Shown here piece by piece: positions 7,109 through 14,971 of a DNA stretch of 26,622 nt. The DNA lies in the NCBI GenBank assembly GCA_902797275.1, contig CADBSI010000019.1, forward strand, positions 1 through 26,622, written 5' to 3'. The position numbers were made by a program, and so were the translations under genes. The number at the start of each line of letters is the position of its first letter. The stretch's first letter is position 1. The stretch is from an uncultured Erysipelotrichaceae bacterium (GTDB lineage: Bacteria; Bacillota_I; Bacilli_A; RF39; UBA660). The notes beneath the pieces are model-generated. The model was not told the DNA's origin, did no database searches, and saw only the letters and a program-made list of their open reading frames with translations.

Positions 7109-8182
7109 ATGGAACCAATGAAAGTTCAAAAATTACCTATTGAATACAAAATAGATAAAGAATTATTAACTCTACTTGCTGAGGCTAATCAAAAATATGG
7201 TGAATACAAAACTCTTTTAAAAAACACTAATTTTGATTCTAAGTTTTTCTTAGATTCAATTATTTTAAGTGAAAGTGTAAAATCTACTCAAATTGAAGGC
7301 ACTCAAATTTCACAAGATGATATGTATTATCTTAAATATATGCCTAAAAATGATGATACAAGTGAAATTCAAAATTTAAAAGAAGTAATAAGTTATGCTA
7401 AAGAATATTTAGATGATGGTAAAGAGATAAATTTAGTATTTTTAAACAAAATTCATAAAATTTTATTAAATAGTGTGCGTGGTAATGATAAAGAACCAGG
7501 AAAAATAAGAGATATTCAAAATTGGATTGGTCCAAAAGGTTGTAGTATAAATGAAGCAATTTTTATACCACCAGTTCCTGAAGATGTTCCAGGACTTTTA
7601 GAAAATTTATTTAATTATATGAATGATGAATATATAGATCCCATCTTTATTAATTTAGCAATTTCTCATTCTCAATTTGAAACTATTCATGCTTATCGTG
7701 ATGGAAATGGTAGATTAGGAAGAGCTTTAATTCCTCTTCAATTAGCATCTTTAACTAAAGATACTCCAATTTTATTTTTATCAGAAGTAATAGAAATTTA
7801 TAAACCAAGTTATAATAAATTTTTAAATGAAAGTCGAAAAGGTAATATGGTAGCTTTTATTAAATTCTTTTTGCAATGTGTTATAGAACAATGTAATAAC
7901 TATATTTCAAAAATTAATAGAATAAAAGAAATTTATAGTAAAGATTTACAATTAATTAAAAGCTTAAATAGTACGGCTATTTATAGAATAATGCCAGCTA
8001 TGTTTCATCAAATTGTATTTACTAAAAAAGAAATTGAAGATGAAACCGGAGTTTCTAGAAACACAATTTCTAATTTAATAGAAGAATTAGTAAAATTAAA
8101 AATATTGGTTCCTGATCAAAATTATGCTAAATTAGCTTATTGTTATAAAGAAATATATGATGTATTTGTAGGAAAAGAATAA
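7109..8182 (+). CDS. Fic family protein with C-terminal winged helix
   Basis: This 357-residue cytosolic protein is of the Fic type, which usually transfers AMP from ATP to a target hydroxyl. The active-site loop is HAYRDGNGRLGR (194-205), close to the HPFxxGNGRxxR consensus, with Ala-Tyr in place of Pro-Phe. An N-terminal S59-TQI-E63-G64 matches the (S/T)xxxE(G/N) inhibitory helix, so this is a class II-like, self-inhibited Fic. Residues about 300-340 (TKKEIEDETGVSRNTISNLI) form a predicted winged helix-turn-helix. The family layout is complete: Fic_N, Fic, wHTH. No separate antitoxin gene is adjacent. The gene is bracketed by two nearly identical palindromic repeat arrays, which suggests either autoregulation through the wHTH or a transferable cassette. 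The target is unknown. Confidence 0.92.
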   Translation: MEPMKVQKLPIEYKIDKELLTLLAEANQKYGEYKTLLKNTNFDSKFFLDSIILSESVKSTQIEGTQISQDDMYYLKYMPKNDDTSEIQNLKEVISYAKEYLDDGKEINLVFLNKIHKILLNSVRGNDKEPGKIRDIQNWIGPKGCSINEAIFIPPVPEDVPGLLENLFNYMNDEYIDPIFINLAISHSQFETIHAYRDGNGRLGRALIPLQLASLTKDTPILFLSEVIEIYKPSYNKFLNESRKGNMVAFIKFFLQCVIEQCNNYISKINRIKEIYSKDLQLIKSLNSTAIYRIMPAMFHQIVFTKKEIEDETGVSRNTISNLIEELVKLKILVPDQNYAKLAYCYKEIYDVFVGKE

Positions 8183-8199
8183 ATAAAAACGCAAAAAAA

Positions 8200-8309
8200 T
8201 GCACAACCATTGTGCAAAATAGCTTAAAAAAATACAAAAATGCACAACCATTGTGCAAAATGACCTAAAAAAATACAAAAATGCACAAAATTATTAAAAT
8301 ATTGTGCAT
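8200..8309. repeat. Right 41-bp palindromic repeat array flanking the Fic gene
   Basis: Two perfect 17-bp palindromes TGCACAA-CCA-TTGTGCA (8200-8216 and 8241-8257) and a long-loop unit (8282-8308) are spaced exactly 41 bp apart. The 24-nt spacers are near-identical to each other and to the left array. The central triplet is CCA here and TCA in the left array. Confidence 0.92.
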
Positions 8310-8314
8310 TTTTT
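8280..8314 (+). terminator. Repeat-derived terminator after the Fic gene
   Basis: AATGCACAA (8280-8288) pairs with TTGTGCATT (8302-8310), followed by a run of six T. It has the same design as the hairpin at 7024-7058. Confidence 0.75.
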
Positions 8315-8358
8315 CTCATATACTTAAATTAAAAAATACTATCAAATAAATAAAATCA

Positions 8359-8367
8359 TGATATAAT
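8359..8367 (+). promoter_or_regulatory. Extended -10 promoter of the XRE gene
   Basis: TGATATAAT is a perfect TGnTATAAT. No convincing -35 lies at the right distance, which is usual for extended -10 promoters. AAGGAG follows before the ATG at 8390. Confidence 0.7.
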
Positions 8368-8389
8368 AATAAATGATTAAGGAGTAGAT

Positions 8390-9112
8390 ATGGATCAAAA
8401 GAAAATAGGTTCTTTAATAAAAAAACTAAGAATAGATAATAATTTAACCCAAAAAGAATTTGCACTTAAATATAATGTTAGTTTTCAAGCTGTTAGTAAA
8501 TGGGAGAGAGGTTATAATTTACCTGATATTTATTTATTAAAACAAATAGCTGATGACTTTAATATAAATATAAATGATTTATTAGATGGAAAAATAAATG
8601 AAAAAACTAATCAAGACTTAGTTAGTAAACCAAGAATAACTAAAAAAAACTTATTTTTAGTTATTGGCACTATTCTTGTTATTATTTTAAGTATATTTTT
8701 TCTCTTTAAATTAACTAAAAAAGATGATTTTGTTTTTAAAACTTTATCAAGTAATTGTTCTAACTTTAACATATCTGGTTCAATTGCTTATAATTCAACT
8801 AAATCATTTATCTATATTACAAATATTACTTATTGTGGTGATGAACTTGATAAAACTAGTTATCAAAGTATTTTATGTACTTTATATGAATCTCATGGTA
8901 ATACCAATACAGCATTAAGTAAATATAATTATGGAAAAAAACCAATAACCTTAGAAGAATTCTTAAAAAAAGTTGAATTTAAAGTAGATTATTTTTCTAA
9001 ATCTTGTAAATATTATGAAGAAAATTCTTTATTTCTAGAAATAGAAGCTACTGATATTAATGGCAAAACAATTAATCATAAAATCCCTTTAAATATGAAT
9101 AATTGTAATTAA
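8390..9112 (+). CDS. Membrane-anchored XRE-type HTH regulator
   Basis: This 240-residue protein has an N-terminal helix-turn-helix of the Cro/CI-XRE type (about residues 6-62, with LTQKEFALKYNVSFQAVSKWERG). A single transmembrane segment follows (about 87-107). An extracytoplasmic domain of about 130 residues holds five cysteines (123, 149, 163, 206, 239), which may form disulfides. This layout puts a DNA-binding domain inside and a sensor-like domain outside. The external domain matches nothing I recognise. The downstream gene encodes a membrane-anchored CPWC thioredoxin-like protein, a plausible partner for the cysteines. It is a separate unit, because a promoter precedes the next gene. The DNA target is unknown. 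Confidence 0.85.
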   Translation: MDQKKIGSLIKKLRIDNNLTQKEFALKYNVSFQAVSKWERGYNLPDIYLLKQIADDFNININDLLDGKINEKTNQDLVSKPRITKKNLFLVIGTILVIILSIFFLFKLTKKDDFVFKTLSSNCSNFNISGSIAYNSTKSFIYITNITYCGDELDKTSYQSILCTLYESHGNTNTALSKYNYGKKPITLEEFLKKVEFKVDYFSKSCKYYEENSLFLEIEATDINGKTINHKIPLNMNNCN

Positions 9113-9148
9113 TTCAACTTTAAGTTTAGTTATTCAACTTCTAATTTA

Positions 9149-9177
9149 TTGTCTTATTAAGAAAAATATTTTATAAT
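9149..9177 (+). promoter_or_regulatory. Promoter of the thioredoxin-like gene
   Basis: TTGTCT (9149-9154), a 17-bp spacer and TATAAT (9172-9177) lie just upstream of a strong GGAGGG ribosome binding site. Confidence 0.65.
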
Positions 9178-9197
9178 TTTAAATGTTGGAGGGAAAT

Positions 9198-9803
9198 ATG
9201 AAATATAAAAATGATATTATAGCAGCCATTATTGTAATAGCTGTTTTAGGGATAATTGGTTTTGGTTATTTAAGAGCAACTGATAATGAAGAGGTAAGTG
9301 ATAGTATAAAATTTAGTCAAGAATATACAAACGTTTCTAAAGATAATTCTTTTGTTTATAAAACTGATAAAGAAATAATTGAAATATTAAAACATGGAAC
9401 CGGAGTTGTTTACTTAGGTTTTCCAGAATGCCCTTGGTGTCAAGGCTATGTTGGTTATATAGAAGAAATTGCTAAAAAAACAAATGTTAGTAAAGTATAT
9501 TATTTAAATGTTCTTGATATAAGAAAAAATAATACTAAAGAGTATCAAGAAATAGTAAGTATTTTAAATGATTATCTAGATTATGATGAAGAAGGTAAAA
9601 AAAGAGTATACGTTCCTTTAGTTATTGCTATTAAAGATGGTAAAATAATTGACTGTGATTCTGAAACTTCTAAAGATACAAAAGGATATGAAACCCCAGA
9701 AGAATACTGGAAAAATGAAGATTTAGCCGGCTTAAAAGCTAAATTAGAAAAAATGTTTTCTGAAACTGTGAAAAATGTTTGCACAACTGATTGTAATAAA
9801 TAA
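9198..9803 (+). CDS. Membrane-anchored thioredoxin-like protein (CPWC)
   Basis: I place the start at 9198 because GGAGGG (9188-9193) is the ribosome binding site and would lie inside any gene started at the in-frame ATG at 9183. The 201-residue protein has an N-terminal membrane anchor (about 7-24). Its extracytoplasmic thioredoxin-like fold has the redox motif CPWC at 78-81 (GFPECPWCQGY) and a cis-Pro candidate in YVPLVIAI (P140). Two more cysteines close to the C-terminus (VCTTDC) could form a second thiol pair. A likely role is thiol-disulfide exchange outside the membrane, useful for the many cysteine-containing secreted proteins in this window. Bacteriocin-accessory thioredoxin-like proteins are similar, so the exact subfamily is open. 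Confidence 0.85.
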   Translation: MKYKNDIIAAIIVIAVLGIIGFGYLRATDNEEVSDSIKFSQEYTNVSKDNSFVYKTDKEIIEILKHGTGVVYLGFPECPWCQGYVGYIEEIAKKTNVSKVYYLNVLDIRKNNTKEYQEIVSILNDYLDYDEEGKKRVYVPLVIAIKDGKIIDCDSETSKDTKGYETPEEYWKNEDLAGLKAKLEKMFSETVKNVCTTDCNK

Positions 9804-9807
9804 AGGT

Positions 9808-9834
9808 AAGTGGTTTGTTTTTAAACCGCTTTTT
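9808..9834 (+). terminator. Rho-independent terminator after the thioredoxin-like gene
   Basis: AAGTGGTTT (9808-9816) pairs with AAACCGCTT (9823-9831) around a 6-nt loop, followed by a T-run. Confidence 0.8.
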
Positions 9835-10117
9835 AAAAATATAATTTTTAGTTATATCATATTTATTTAGATAATTTACTATATTATTTATTAATAGTTA
9901 AAAATTTAAATTATCTCGTCGTATTTAATTTGTATAACACATTTTTTTAACGAAAAATGTCGAAAAATTAATGTTTCAAAATAAATTTATTAAATATAGA
10001 AGAAAATATTTTATAATGCTACTATAGAAATTTAAATATTTCTAAAAAATGTAACAATATTATATAAGCACGCGATTGTTATAATATTTGTTATATAAAA
10101 TATGCTAGGAGGTAAAA
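9835..10117 (+). promoter_or_regulatory. Leader/control region of the VanZ-family gene
   Basis: No gene is visible here. The stretch holds several inverted repeats. An 8-bp hairpin, ACATTTTT/AAAAATGT (9939-9960), overlaps a tandem CGAAAAAT repeat (9951-9970). A 7-bp hairpin, TAGAAAT/ATTTCTA, spans 10025-10044. TAACAAT (10052-10058) and ATTGTTA (10075-10081) lie 16 bp apart and overlap a TATAAT -10 box (10080-10085). A second TATAAT lies at 10012-10017. Neither -10 has a good -35. AGGAGG (10107-10112) is the ribosome binding site. Operator or leader-RNA control is possible but unproven. Confidence 0.4.
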
Positions 10118-11467
10118 ATGAAAAAGAAAATAAATTTTATAAGTGTAATTTTAGCATCAATCATATATTTTATAATACTGTTTTTCTTAAATGATCCAGG
10201 TAATCATTTAAAAGAAATAAGATATGTAAGTATTCTAGCTATACCTTGTATCATGGTATTTATTAGTTCTTTAACTGAAAGTGATGAAAAAACTAAAAAA
10301 TCATATTTGTATTTATATTTACTTGCTTATTTAGTTATTCTAATTGGCTTTGTATTTTCTAATGCAAGAGGTAATAGTTTAAGTAATACAGGAATTTTTC
10401 ATTATGATTTTAATTTAATTCCATTTAGTTCAATTAAAGAATTAATTAATGATGAGTTAGGTCCTAAGTTTTATTTATATAATATAGCTGGTAATTTTTT
10501 AATGTTAACACCTTTAGCAGTTATTCTTCCACTTTTAAATGATAAATTTAAAAAAGCAAAGTTTTTTATACCATTAGTTATATTGTTAAGTTTAATAATA
10601 GAAGTAATTCAATATACTTTTAATATAGGTTCTTTTGATATAGATGATATTATTTTAAATGCCTTAGGAGCAAGCATATTATATTTAATTATTTCTAAAA
10701 CTAATCTTAAAAATATAATTAATAATATATTCTTAAATATTAAATTAAAAAAGAATAAGTATTTAGACATATCATACATAATTTTATTATCTATATCTTC
10801 TTTAGTGTTAATTTACAATACATATAGAATTATTAATAGTGTATTAAATAGTTATGTTAAGTATGATTTATCATCTTTAAAATGTATTAATAATGAAGAA
10901 ACTTATTTACTTGATTATGATAATTATCATTATTATTCTAGCTGTAATTATGGTGATAGTGGAATAACAATAAAAAAATATAATCATGAGAGCTTATATT
11001 CATTAACAGATTTTATTAAACTTGGGTATTTAAATTATTTAAATAATGATATGAAAAATGATCTAAAACTTAAGAAAAAAGAAATTATTACTAATATTGT
11101 TGTTAATGAAAACAAGACGAATACTAAAATACTAATAAATTCAGTTAACTCTGTTGATGTTTATTACTACAATATCGATAGTATTATTATCTATCAAGAT
11201 GGAAAAGAATATAATCATTATGAATATATTAAAAATTATAAAGAAGGACAGGAATTAAAAATTGATTTATCACCACTTGGAAAAATAGAGTACTTTGAAC
11301 CTAATCATAAATATACAATTTCTGCTACAAAGTATTATCGAGAACTAAGCTGTTTTAAAGAAAAATATGCAAATGATAGTCAAGTTTATTATGTTCCTCT
11401 TAGTTATAAAATAACTGAGAATTCCTGTGATGAACTTTCAAAAGTTAAAATTTCAAATTTCAAATAA
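10118..11467 (+). CDS. VanZ family membrane protein with extracytoplasmic tail
   Basis: This 449-residue protein has a VanZ-like core (about residues 60-195) with several membrane helices. It carries the typical FHYDFNLIPFSSIKELI region, the YNIAGNFLMLTPLAVILPLL segment and SLIIEVIQYTFNIGSFDIDDIILNALGA. VanZ proteins are associated with teicoplanin resistance, but in most genomes their role is unknown, so no resistance claim is made. Unlike short VanZ proteins (~160-200 residues), it continues with another membrane helix (about 214-235). A tail of about 210 residues follows, predicted to be outside the cell, with cysteines near C255, C273 and the C-terminus. AGGAGG supports the ATG. It is a single-gene unit followed by a terminator. 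Confidence 0.8.
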   Translation: MKKKINFISVILASIIYFIILFFLNDPGNHLKEIRYVSILAIPCIMVFISSLTESDEKTKKSYLYLYLLAYLVILIGFVFSNARGNSLSNTGIFHYDFNLIPFSSIKELINDELGPKFYLYNIAGNFLMLTPLAVILPLLNDKFKKAKFFIPLVILLSLIIEVIQYTFNIGSFDIDDIILNALGASILYLIISKTNLKNIINNIFLNIKLKKNKYLDISYIILLSISSLVLIYNTYRIINSVLNSYVKYDLSSLKCINNEETYLLDYDNYHYYSSCNYGDSGITIKKYNHESLYSLTDFIKLGYLNYLNNDMKNDLKLKKKEIITNIVVNENKTNTKILINSVNSVDVYYYNIDSIIIYQDGKEYNHYEYIKNYKEGQELKIDLSPLGKIEYFEPNHKYTISATKYYRELSCFKEKYANDSQVYYVPLSYKITENSCDELSKVKISNFK

Positions 11468-11494
11468 ATAGGACTTTGTGCCTATTTTTATTTA
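11466..11494 (+). terminator. Rho-independent terminator after the VanZ-family gene
   Basis: AAATAGG (11466-11472) pairs with CCTATTT (11481-11487) around an 8-nt loop, followed by a T-rich tail. It overlaps the next promoter's -35 by a few bases. Confidence 0.6.
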
Positions 11495-11519
11495 CTTTAA
11501 ACCCATATTTTGATAAAAT
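11491..11519 (+). promoter_or_regulatory. Promoter of the relA operon
   Basis: TTTACT (11491-11496), a 17-bp spacer and an extended -10 TGATAAAAT (11511-11519) precede relA. No other promoter is evident until 19061, so it probably drives eight genes. Confidence 0.7.
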
Positions 11520-11539
11520 AAATACAGATAGAGGTGTTT

Positions 11540-13636
11540 ATGAACAATAATAATTTAACAATAGATAGTATTATTAATATGCTAAAAACGTATATTAATT
11601 TAACTGATTATACATTAATTACCAAAAGTTTTAATTATGTTAAAAATTATATAGATGATTTAAATACTTTAAATGATTATTTAGAAATAGCTAGTATTTT
11701 AACAACTGTATATGCAGATATGGAAACAATTTCAGCTAGCTTTTTATATCATTTATTAGTTCTTGAAAAAGTGTCTGAAACTTCTTTAAAAGAAGAGTTC
11801 TCTAGTGAAGTAGTTAGTCTTTCCATGGGAGCTTATAAATTAGATAAAATTATTTATTCAACTGAGAATGATTATTTAGTTGAATATTATAAAAAAGTAA
11901 TAGTTGGAATGAGTGAAGATGTTAGAGTTATCATGATAAATCTAGCTAACAGAGTTATGAATATGCGTCATATCAATCGTTTAAAAAGAGAAGATGCCAA
12001 GAAATATGCTAAAGAATCCTTAGAAATTGTATCTCCAATAGCTCATCACTTAGGTATTTATAAAATTAAAAGTGAACTAGAAGACTTAAGTTTAAAAACT
12101 TTAAAACCAGATGTTTATTTTGATATTGTGGAAAAACTTAATAGTACTAAGAAAGAAAGAGATAAATTAATTAATAATATGACTTTAGAAGTTAAAAAAA
12201 TACTTGATGAAAATCATATTAATTATGAAATAAAAGGTCGTAGTAAAAGTATTTATAGTATTTACAATAAACTTGATAAAGGAAGAAAATTTAATGATAT
12301 TTATGACTTGTTTGCTTTAAGAATTATGGTGGATTCTGAAATACTTTGTTATCATGTTTTAGGACTTTTACATGCTAAGTTTAAACCAATTCCTAAACGT
12401 TTTAAAGATTTTATAGCTATGCCTAAAAGCAATGGTTATCGATCTCTTCATACAACCGTTTTTGGAGTTAATAACACCTTATTTGAAATTCAAATAAGAA
12501 CTTTTGAAATGAATGAAGTAGCCGAGAATGGTCTTGCTGCCCACTGGTCATATAAAGAAAATAGAAGTGCTGCTACTTTATCATCAACCGATCAAAAACT
12601 AGAATTTTTTAAAACAGTAATTGATAATTATCAACAAAAAGCAAGTGATGATAATGCTTATTTAGAATTTAAAGATGAAAAAATGCATGGTAATATTTAT
12701 GTTTTTACTCCTAAAGGTGATGTTATAGAACTACCAAATGGCGCAACTCCTATTGACTTTGCTTATAAAGTTCACACTAAAGTTGGAGAAGAAATGATAG
12801 GTGCTATTGTTAATAATAAAATAGTTCCCTTAAACTATGTTTTACAAGATAATGATGTTGTAAGAATTAATACAAGTAAAACTAGTTCACCTAAATTATC
12901 ATGGCTTAAAATTGCTAAATTAAATCAAACTAAAAATAAAATAAAATCTTATTTTGTTAAAGAAAGAAAAGATGAAGTAATCTCTTTTGGAGAAAATTCT
13001 TTATTAAAATATTTAAAAAAGAAAAATGTAAGCCAAGTTGAGTTTTTTAAAGAAAAAAATGTTTCTAAAATCTTAAAAGAATTAAAATGTAAAGATTTAA
13101 AAGAATTATATCTAGATCTTGGTAATAATAAATTTTCTCCTAAAACGGTTTTTGATATTATTAATCCAAGTAAACAAACTAATGTTTTAGAAAAAGAAAT
13201 AAAATTAAAAAATAATTATGATATTCATGTTTCCGGTATTAGTGATATTCATGTTAATATTGCTTCTTGTTGTAATCCTATTCCAGGTGATGAAATAGTA
13301 GGCTTTATTACTAAAAATAAAGGAATTACTATTCATAGGAAGAAATGTCATAACATTAAAGGTGATAGATTAGTAAATGTTAGTTGGAATGACCAAGTTA
13401 AAAATTTATATCTTACTAGACTTAATATTTATACTAATGATAATATAAGTCATTTAACAGATTTAATTGGAAAAATTTCAAGTATAGGTATAACTATTAA
13501 TAATGCAACAACTTATATAAATAATTTAAAATTTAATTATAAAATATCTTTATATGTTAAATCAACAGCTGATTTAGAAAATATTATAAAGGTTTTATCA
13601 AAACAAGAATATATTACTAATATAGAAAGGGCTTAA
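11540..13636 (+). CDS. relA: RelA/SpoT-family (p)ppGpp synthetase with degenerate hydrolase site
   Basis: The start is set at ATG 11540: GAGGTG (11531-11536) is the ribosome binding site, so the GTG inside it is not a start. The 698-residue protein has the full long-RSH layout. It comprises an HD-type domain (about 20-180), a synthetase (about 225-345, with GRSKSIYSIYNK, RFKD at 287-290, NGYRSLHTTV and EIQIRT), a TGS domain (384-446), a helical/Cys region (CC at 577-578, C603) and ACT (about 625-698). The synthetase motifs are intact. In the HD domain, compared with Rel from Streptococcus, the first metal His is Asp46, HD is H71-L72, ED is Leu-Glu, and LADR is LANR (N137). Hydrolase activity is therefore predicted to be lost. 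RFKD is typical of bifunctional Rel, suggesting secondary loss. It leads the operon with dtd, as in many Firmicutes. Confidence 0.95.
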   Translation: MNNNNLTIDSIINMLKTYINLTDYTLITKSFNYVKNYIDDLNTLNDYLEIASILTTVYADMETISASFLYHLLVLEKVSETSLKEEFSSEVVSLSMGAYKLDKIIYSTENDYLVEYYKKVIVGMSEDVRVIMINLANRVMNMRHINRLKREDAKKYAKESLEIVSPIAHHLGIYKIKSELEDLSLKTLKPDVYFDIVEKLNSTKKERDKLINNMTLEVKKILDENHINYEIKGRSKSIYSIYNKLDKGRKFNDIYDLFALRIMVDSEILCYHVLGLLHAKFKPIPKRFKDFIAMPKSNGYRSLHTTVFGVNNTLFEIQIRTFEMNEVAENGLAAHWSYKENRSAATLSSTDQKLEFFKTVIDNYQQKASDDNAYLEFKDEKMHGNIYVFTPKGDVIELPNGATPIDFAYKVHTKVGEEMIGAIVNNKIVPLNYVLQDNDVVRINTSKTSSPKLSWLKIAKLNQTKNKIKSYFVKERKDEVISFGENSLLKYLKKKNVSQVEFFKEKNVSKILKELKCKDLKELYLDLGNNKFSPKTVFDIINPSKQTNVLEKEIKLKNNYDIHVSGISDIHVNIASCCNPIPGDEIVGFITKNKGITIHRKKCHNIKGDRLVNVSWNDQVKNLYLTRLNIYTNDNISHLTDLIGKISSIGITINNATTYINNLKFNYKISLYVKSTADLENIIKVLSKQEYITNIERA

Positions 13637-13637
13637 A

Positions 13638-14081
13638 ATGAGAGTAGTTGTACAAAGAGTAAAAGAAGCAAATGTTAAAGTTAATAAAAAAGTGGTTGGT
13701 AAAACTGATTATGGTTATATGTTATTAGTATCTTTTACAGAAGGTGATAACTTAGATATAATTAATTATATGGTAAAGAAAATAATTAATTTAAGAATTA
13801 TGGATGATGAAAATAAAGTTATGAATAAATCTATTTTAGATATAAAGGGAAGTATTTTAAGTATTTCTCAGTTTACTTTATATGCTGATACGAAAAAGGG
13901 TAATCGACCATCTTATATTAAAGCTTTAAATGGAGAAGAAGCAGTTAAATTATATGACTTATTTAATCAGAAATTAAAAAAATTTGTTCCAGTTGAAACT
14001 GGTATATTTGGAGCCGAGATGGAAGTATCTTTAATAAATGATGGACCAATTACAATTCTTTTAGAGAAGGAGAACGTATGA
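13638..14081 (+). CDS. dtd: D-aminoacyl-tRNA deacylase
   Basis: This 147-residue cytosolic enzyme hydrolyses D-amino acids mischarged onto tRNA, preventing their use in translation. The length is typical of DTD. Family landmarks are VVVQRVKEANVKV at the N-terminus, the catalytic SQFTLYAD (77-84), GNRPSY, and the C-terminal NDGPIT (134-139, the cis Gly-Pro motif). The gene begins one base after the relA stop and ends in an ATGA overlap with the downstream kinase gene, so coupling is tight on both sides. The relA-dtd order is conserved across Firmicutes. Confidence 0.96.
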   Translation: MRVVVQRVKEANVKVNKKVVGKTDYGYMLLVSFTEGDNLDIINYMVKKIINLRIMDDENKVMNKSILDIKGSILSISQFTLYADTKKGNRPSYIKALNGEEAVKLYDLFNQKLKKFVPVETGIFGAEMEVSLINDGPITILLEKENV

Positions 14082-14971
14082 AAATATTATGTATTGGGCA
14101 TGCTGCATATGATATTACTTTAAAACTTAAATCATATCCTATTGAAAATAAAAAAATAAGACTTCAAGAAAAAACGATTGAATGTGGGGGAGGACCAGCG
14201 GCAACGGGAGCTTATTTATTAAGTAAATGGAAAGTTCCTACTTCTTTTTCAGGAGTAATTGGGAAAGATTATTATGGTGAAAAAGTAAAAAAAGAACTTC
14301 TAAGTGTTAATGTTGATTTAAAATATTTACAAGAAAGTACAGATATTTATACAACTTGTAGTTATATTCTTGCTAATTTAGAAAATGGTAGTCGAACTAT
14401 TTTAACAAATAAAGATCCAAATAATAAATTAAAAGATATGAAAATTGAAGAAGACTTTGATTATTTATTAATTGATGGTGATGAATATGAAACTTCCCTT
14501 GCTTATTTAAAAAATCATTCATGTATTTCTATGATAGATGCTGGAAAATGTACTAAGGAAGTAATTACTTTAGCTGGAATGGTTAATTATTTAGTATGTT
14601 CAAATGACTTTGCTAGAGAGTATACAGGCCTACCTTTAGATTATAATGATCTTGATTCTATTAAAAAAGTATATGATAGATTGGCAATTGATTTTAAAAA
14701 TCAAACAATTGTTATTACCCTTGAAAGTTTAGGATCTTTTACCAAAATTAATAATGAATATAAATTAGTTCCAGCCATAAAAGTAAAAGCAGTTGATTCA
14801 ACAGGAGCTGGAGATATTTATCATGCTTCTTTATTATATTTTATTAGCCATGGTTATGACTTATTAGATGCTATGGAACTTGCTAATATTACAAGTGGTA
14901 TTTCAGTTTTAAGAGTAGGTGGAAGATATTCTATTCCAAGCTTAGAGGAAGTGATTAACTATGTTAGATAA
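14078..14971 (+). CDS. PfkB/ribokinase-family carbohydrate kinase
   Basis: This 297-residue sugar or nucleoside kinase has the ribokinase fold. Its N-terminal glycine motif is ECGGGPAATGAYLLSKW, and its C-terminal ATP/anion-hole motif is DSTGAGD (240-246), with Asp246 as catalytic base. The substrate cannot be read from the sequence: ribose, fructose-type sugars and nucleosides are all possible. It overlaps dtd by 4 bp and the following smr-like gene by 11 bp, so it is translationally coupled inside the relA operon. A PfkB kinase is not a usual member of the relA-dtd neighbourhood as I know it. Confidence 0.88.
   Translation: MKILCIGHAAYDITLKLKSYPIENKKIRLQEKTIECGGGPAATGAYLLSKWKVPTSFSGVIGKDYYGEKVKKELLSVNVDLKYLQESTDIYTTCSYILANLENGSRTILTNKDPNNKLKDMKIEEDFDYLLIDGDEYETSLAYLKNHSCISMIDAGKCTKEVITLAGMVNYLVCSNDFAREYTGLPLDYNDLDSIKKVYDRLAIDFKNQTIVITLESLGSFTKINNEYKLVPAIKVKAVDSTGAGDIYHASLLYFISHGYDLLDAMELANITSGISVLRVGGRYSIPSLEEVINYVR

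Noticed and set aside
6943..8314. CRISPR array
   Set aside because: The units repeat regularly, but the stretches between palindromes are themselves conserved, not unique spacers, and no cas genes are present.
6943..8314. Insertion sequence or transposon around the Fic gene
   Set aside because: No transposase, no terminal inverted repeats of the whole unit and no target duplication is seen; the flanks are direct repeats only.
8724..8918. Overlapping plus-strand frame inside the XRE gene
   Set aside because: It is a hydrophobic out-of-frame shadow with no ribosome binding site; the main frame has clear domains.
7109..9112. Fic plus XRE gene as a toxin-antitoxin pair
   Set aside because: A repeat-derived terminator and a separate extended -10 promoter divide them, the XRE protein is membrane-anchored, and the Fic protein carries its own inhibitory motif.
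9183..9197. Upstream ATG of the thioredoxin-like gene as the start
   Set aside because: The ribosome binding site lies downstream of it and directly precedes ATG 9198.
10118..11467. Glycopeptide resistance gene vanZ
   Set aside because: Only the family is supported. No vanHAX or vanY genes are nearby, and VanZ-family proteins are widespread without a resistance role.
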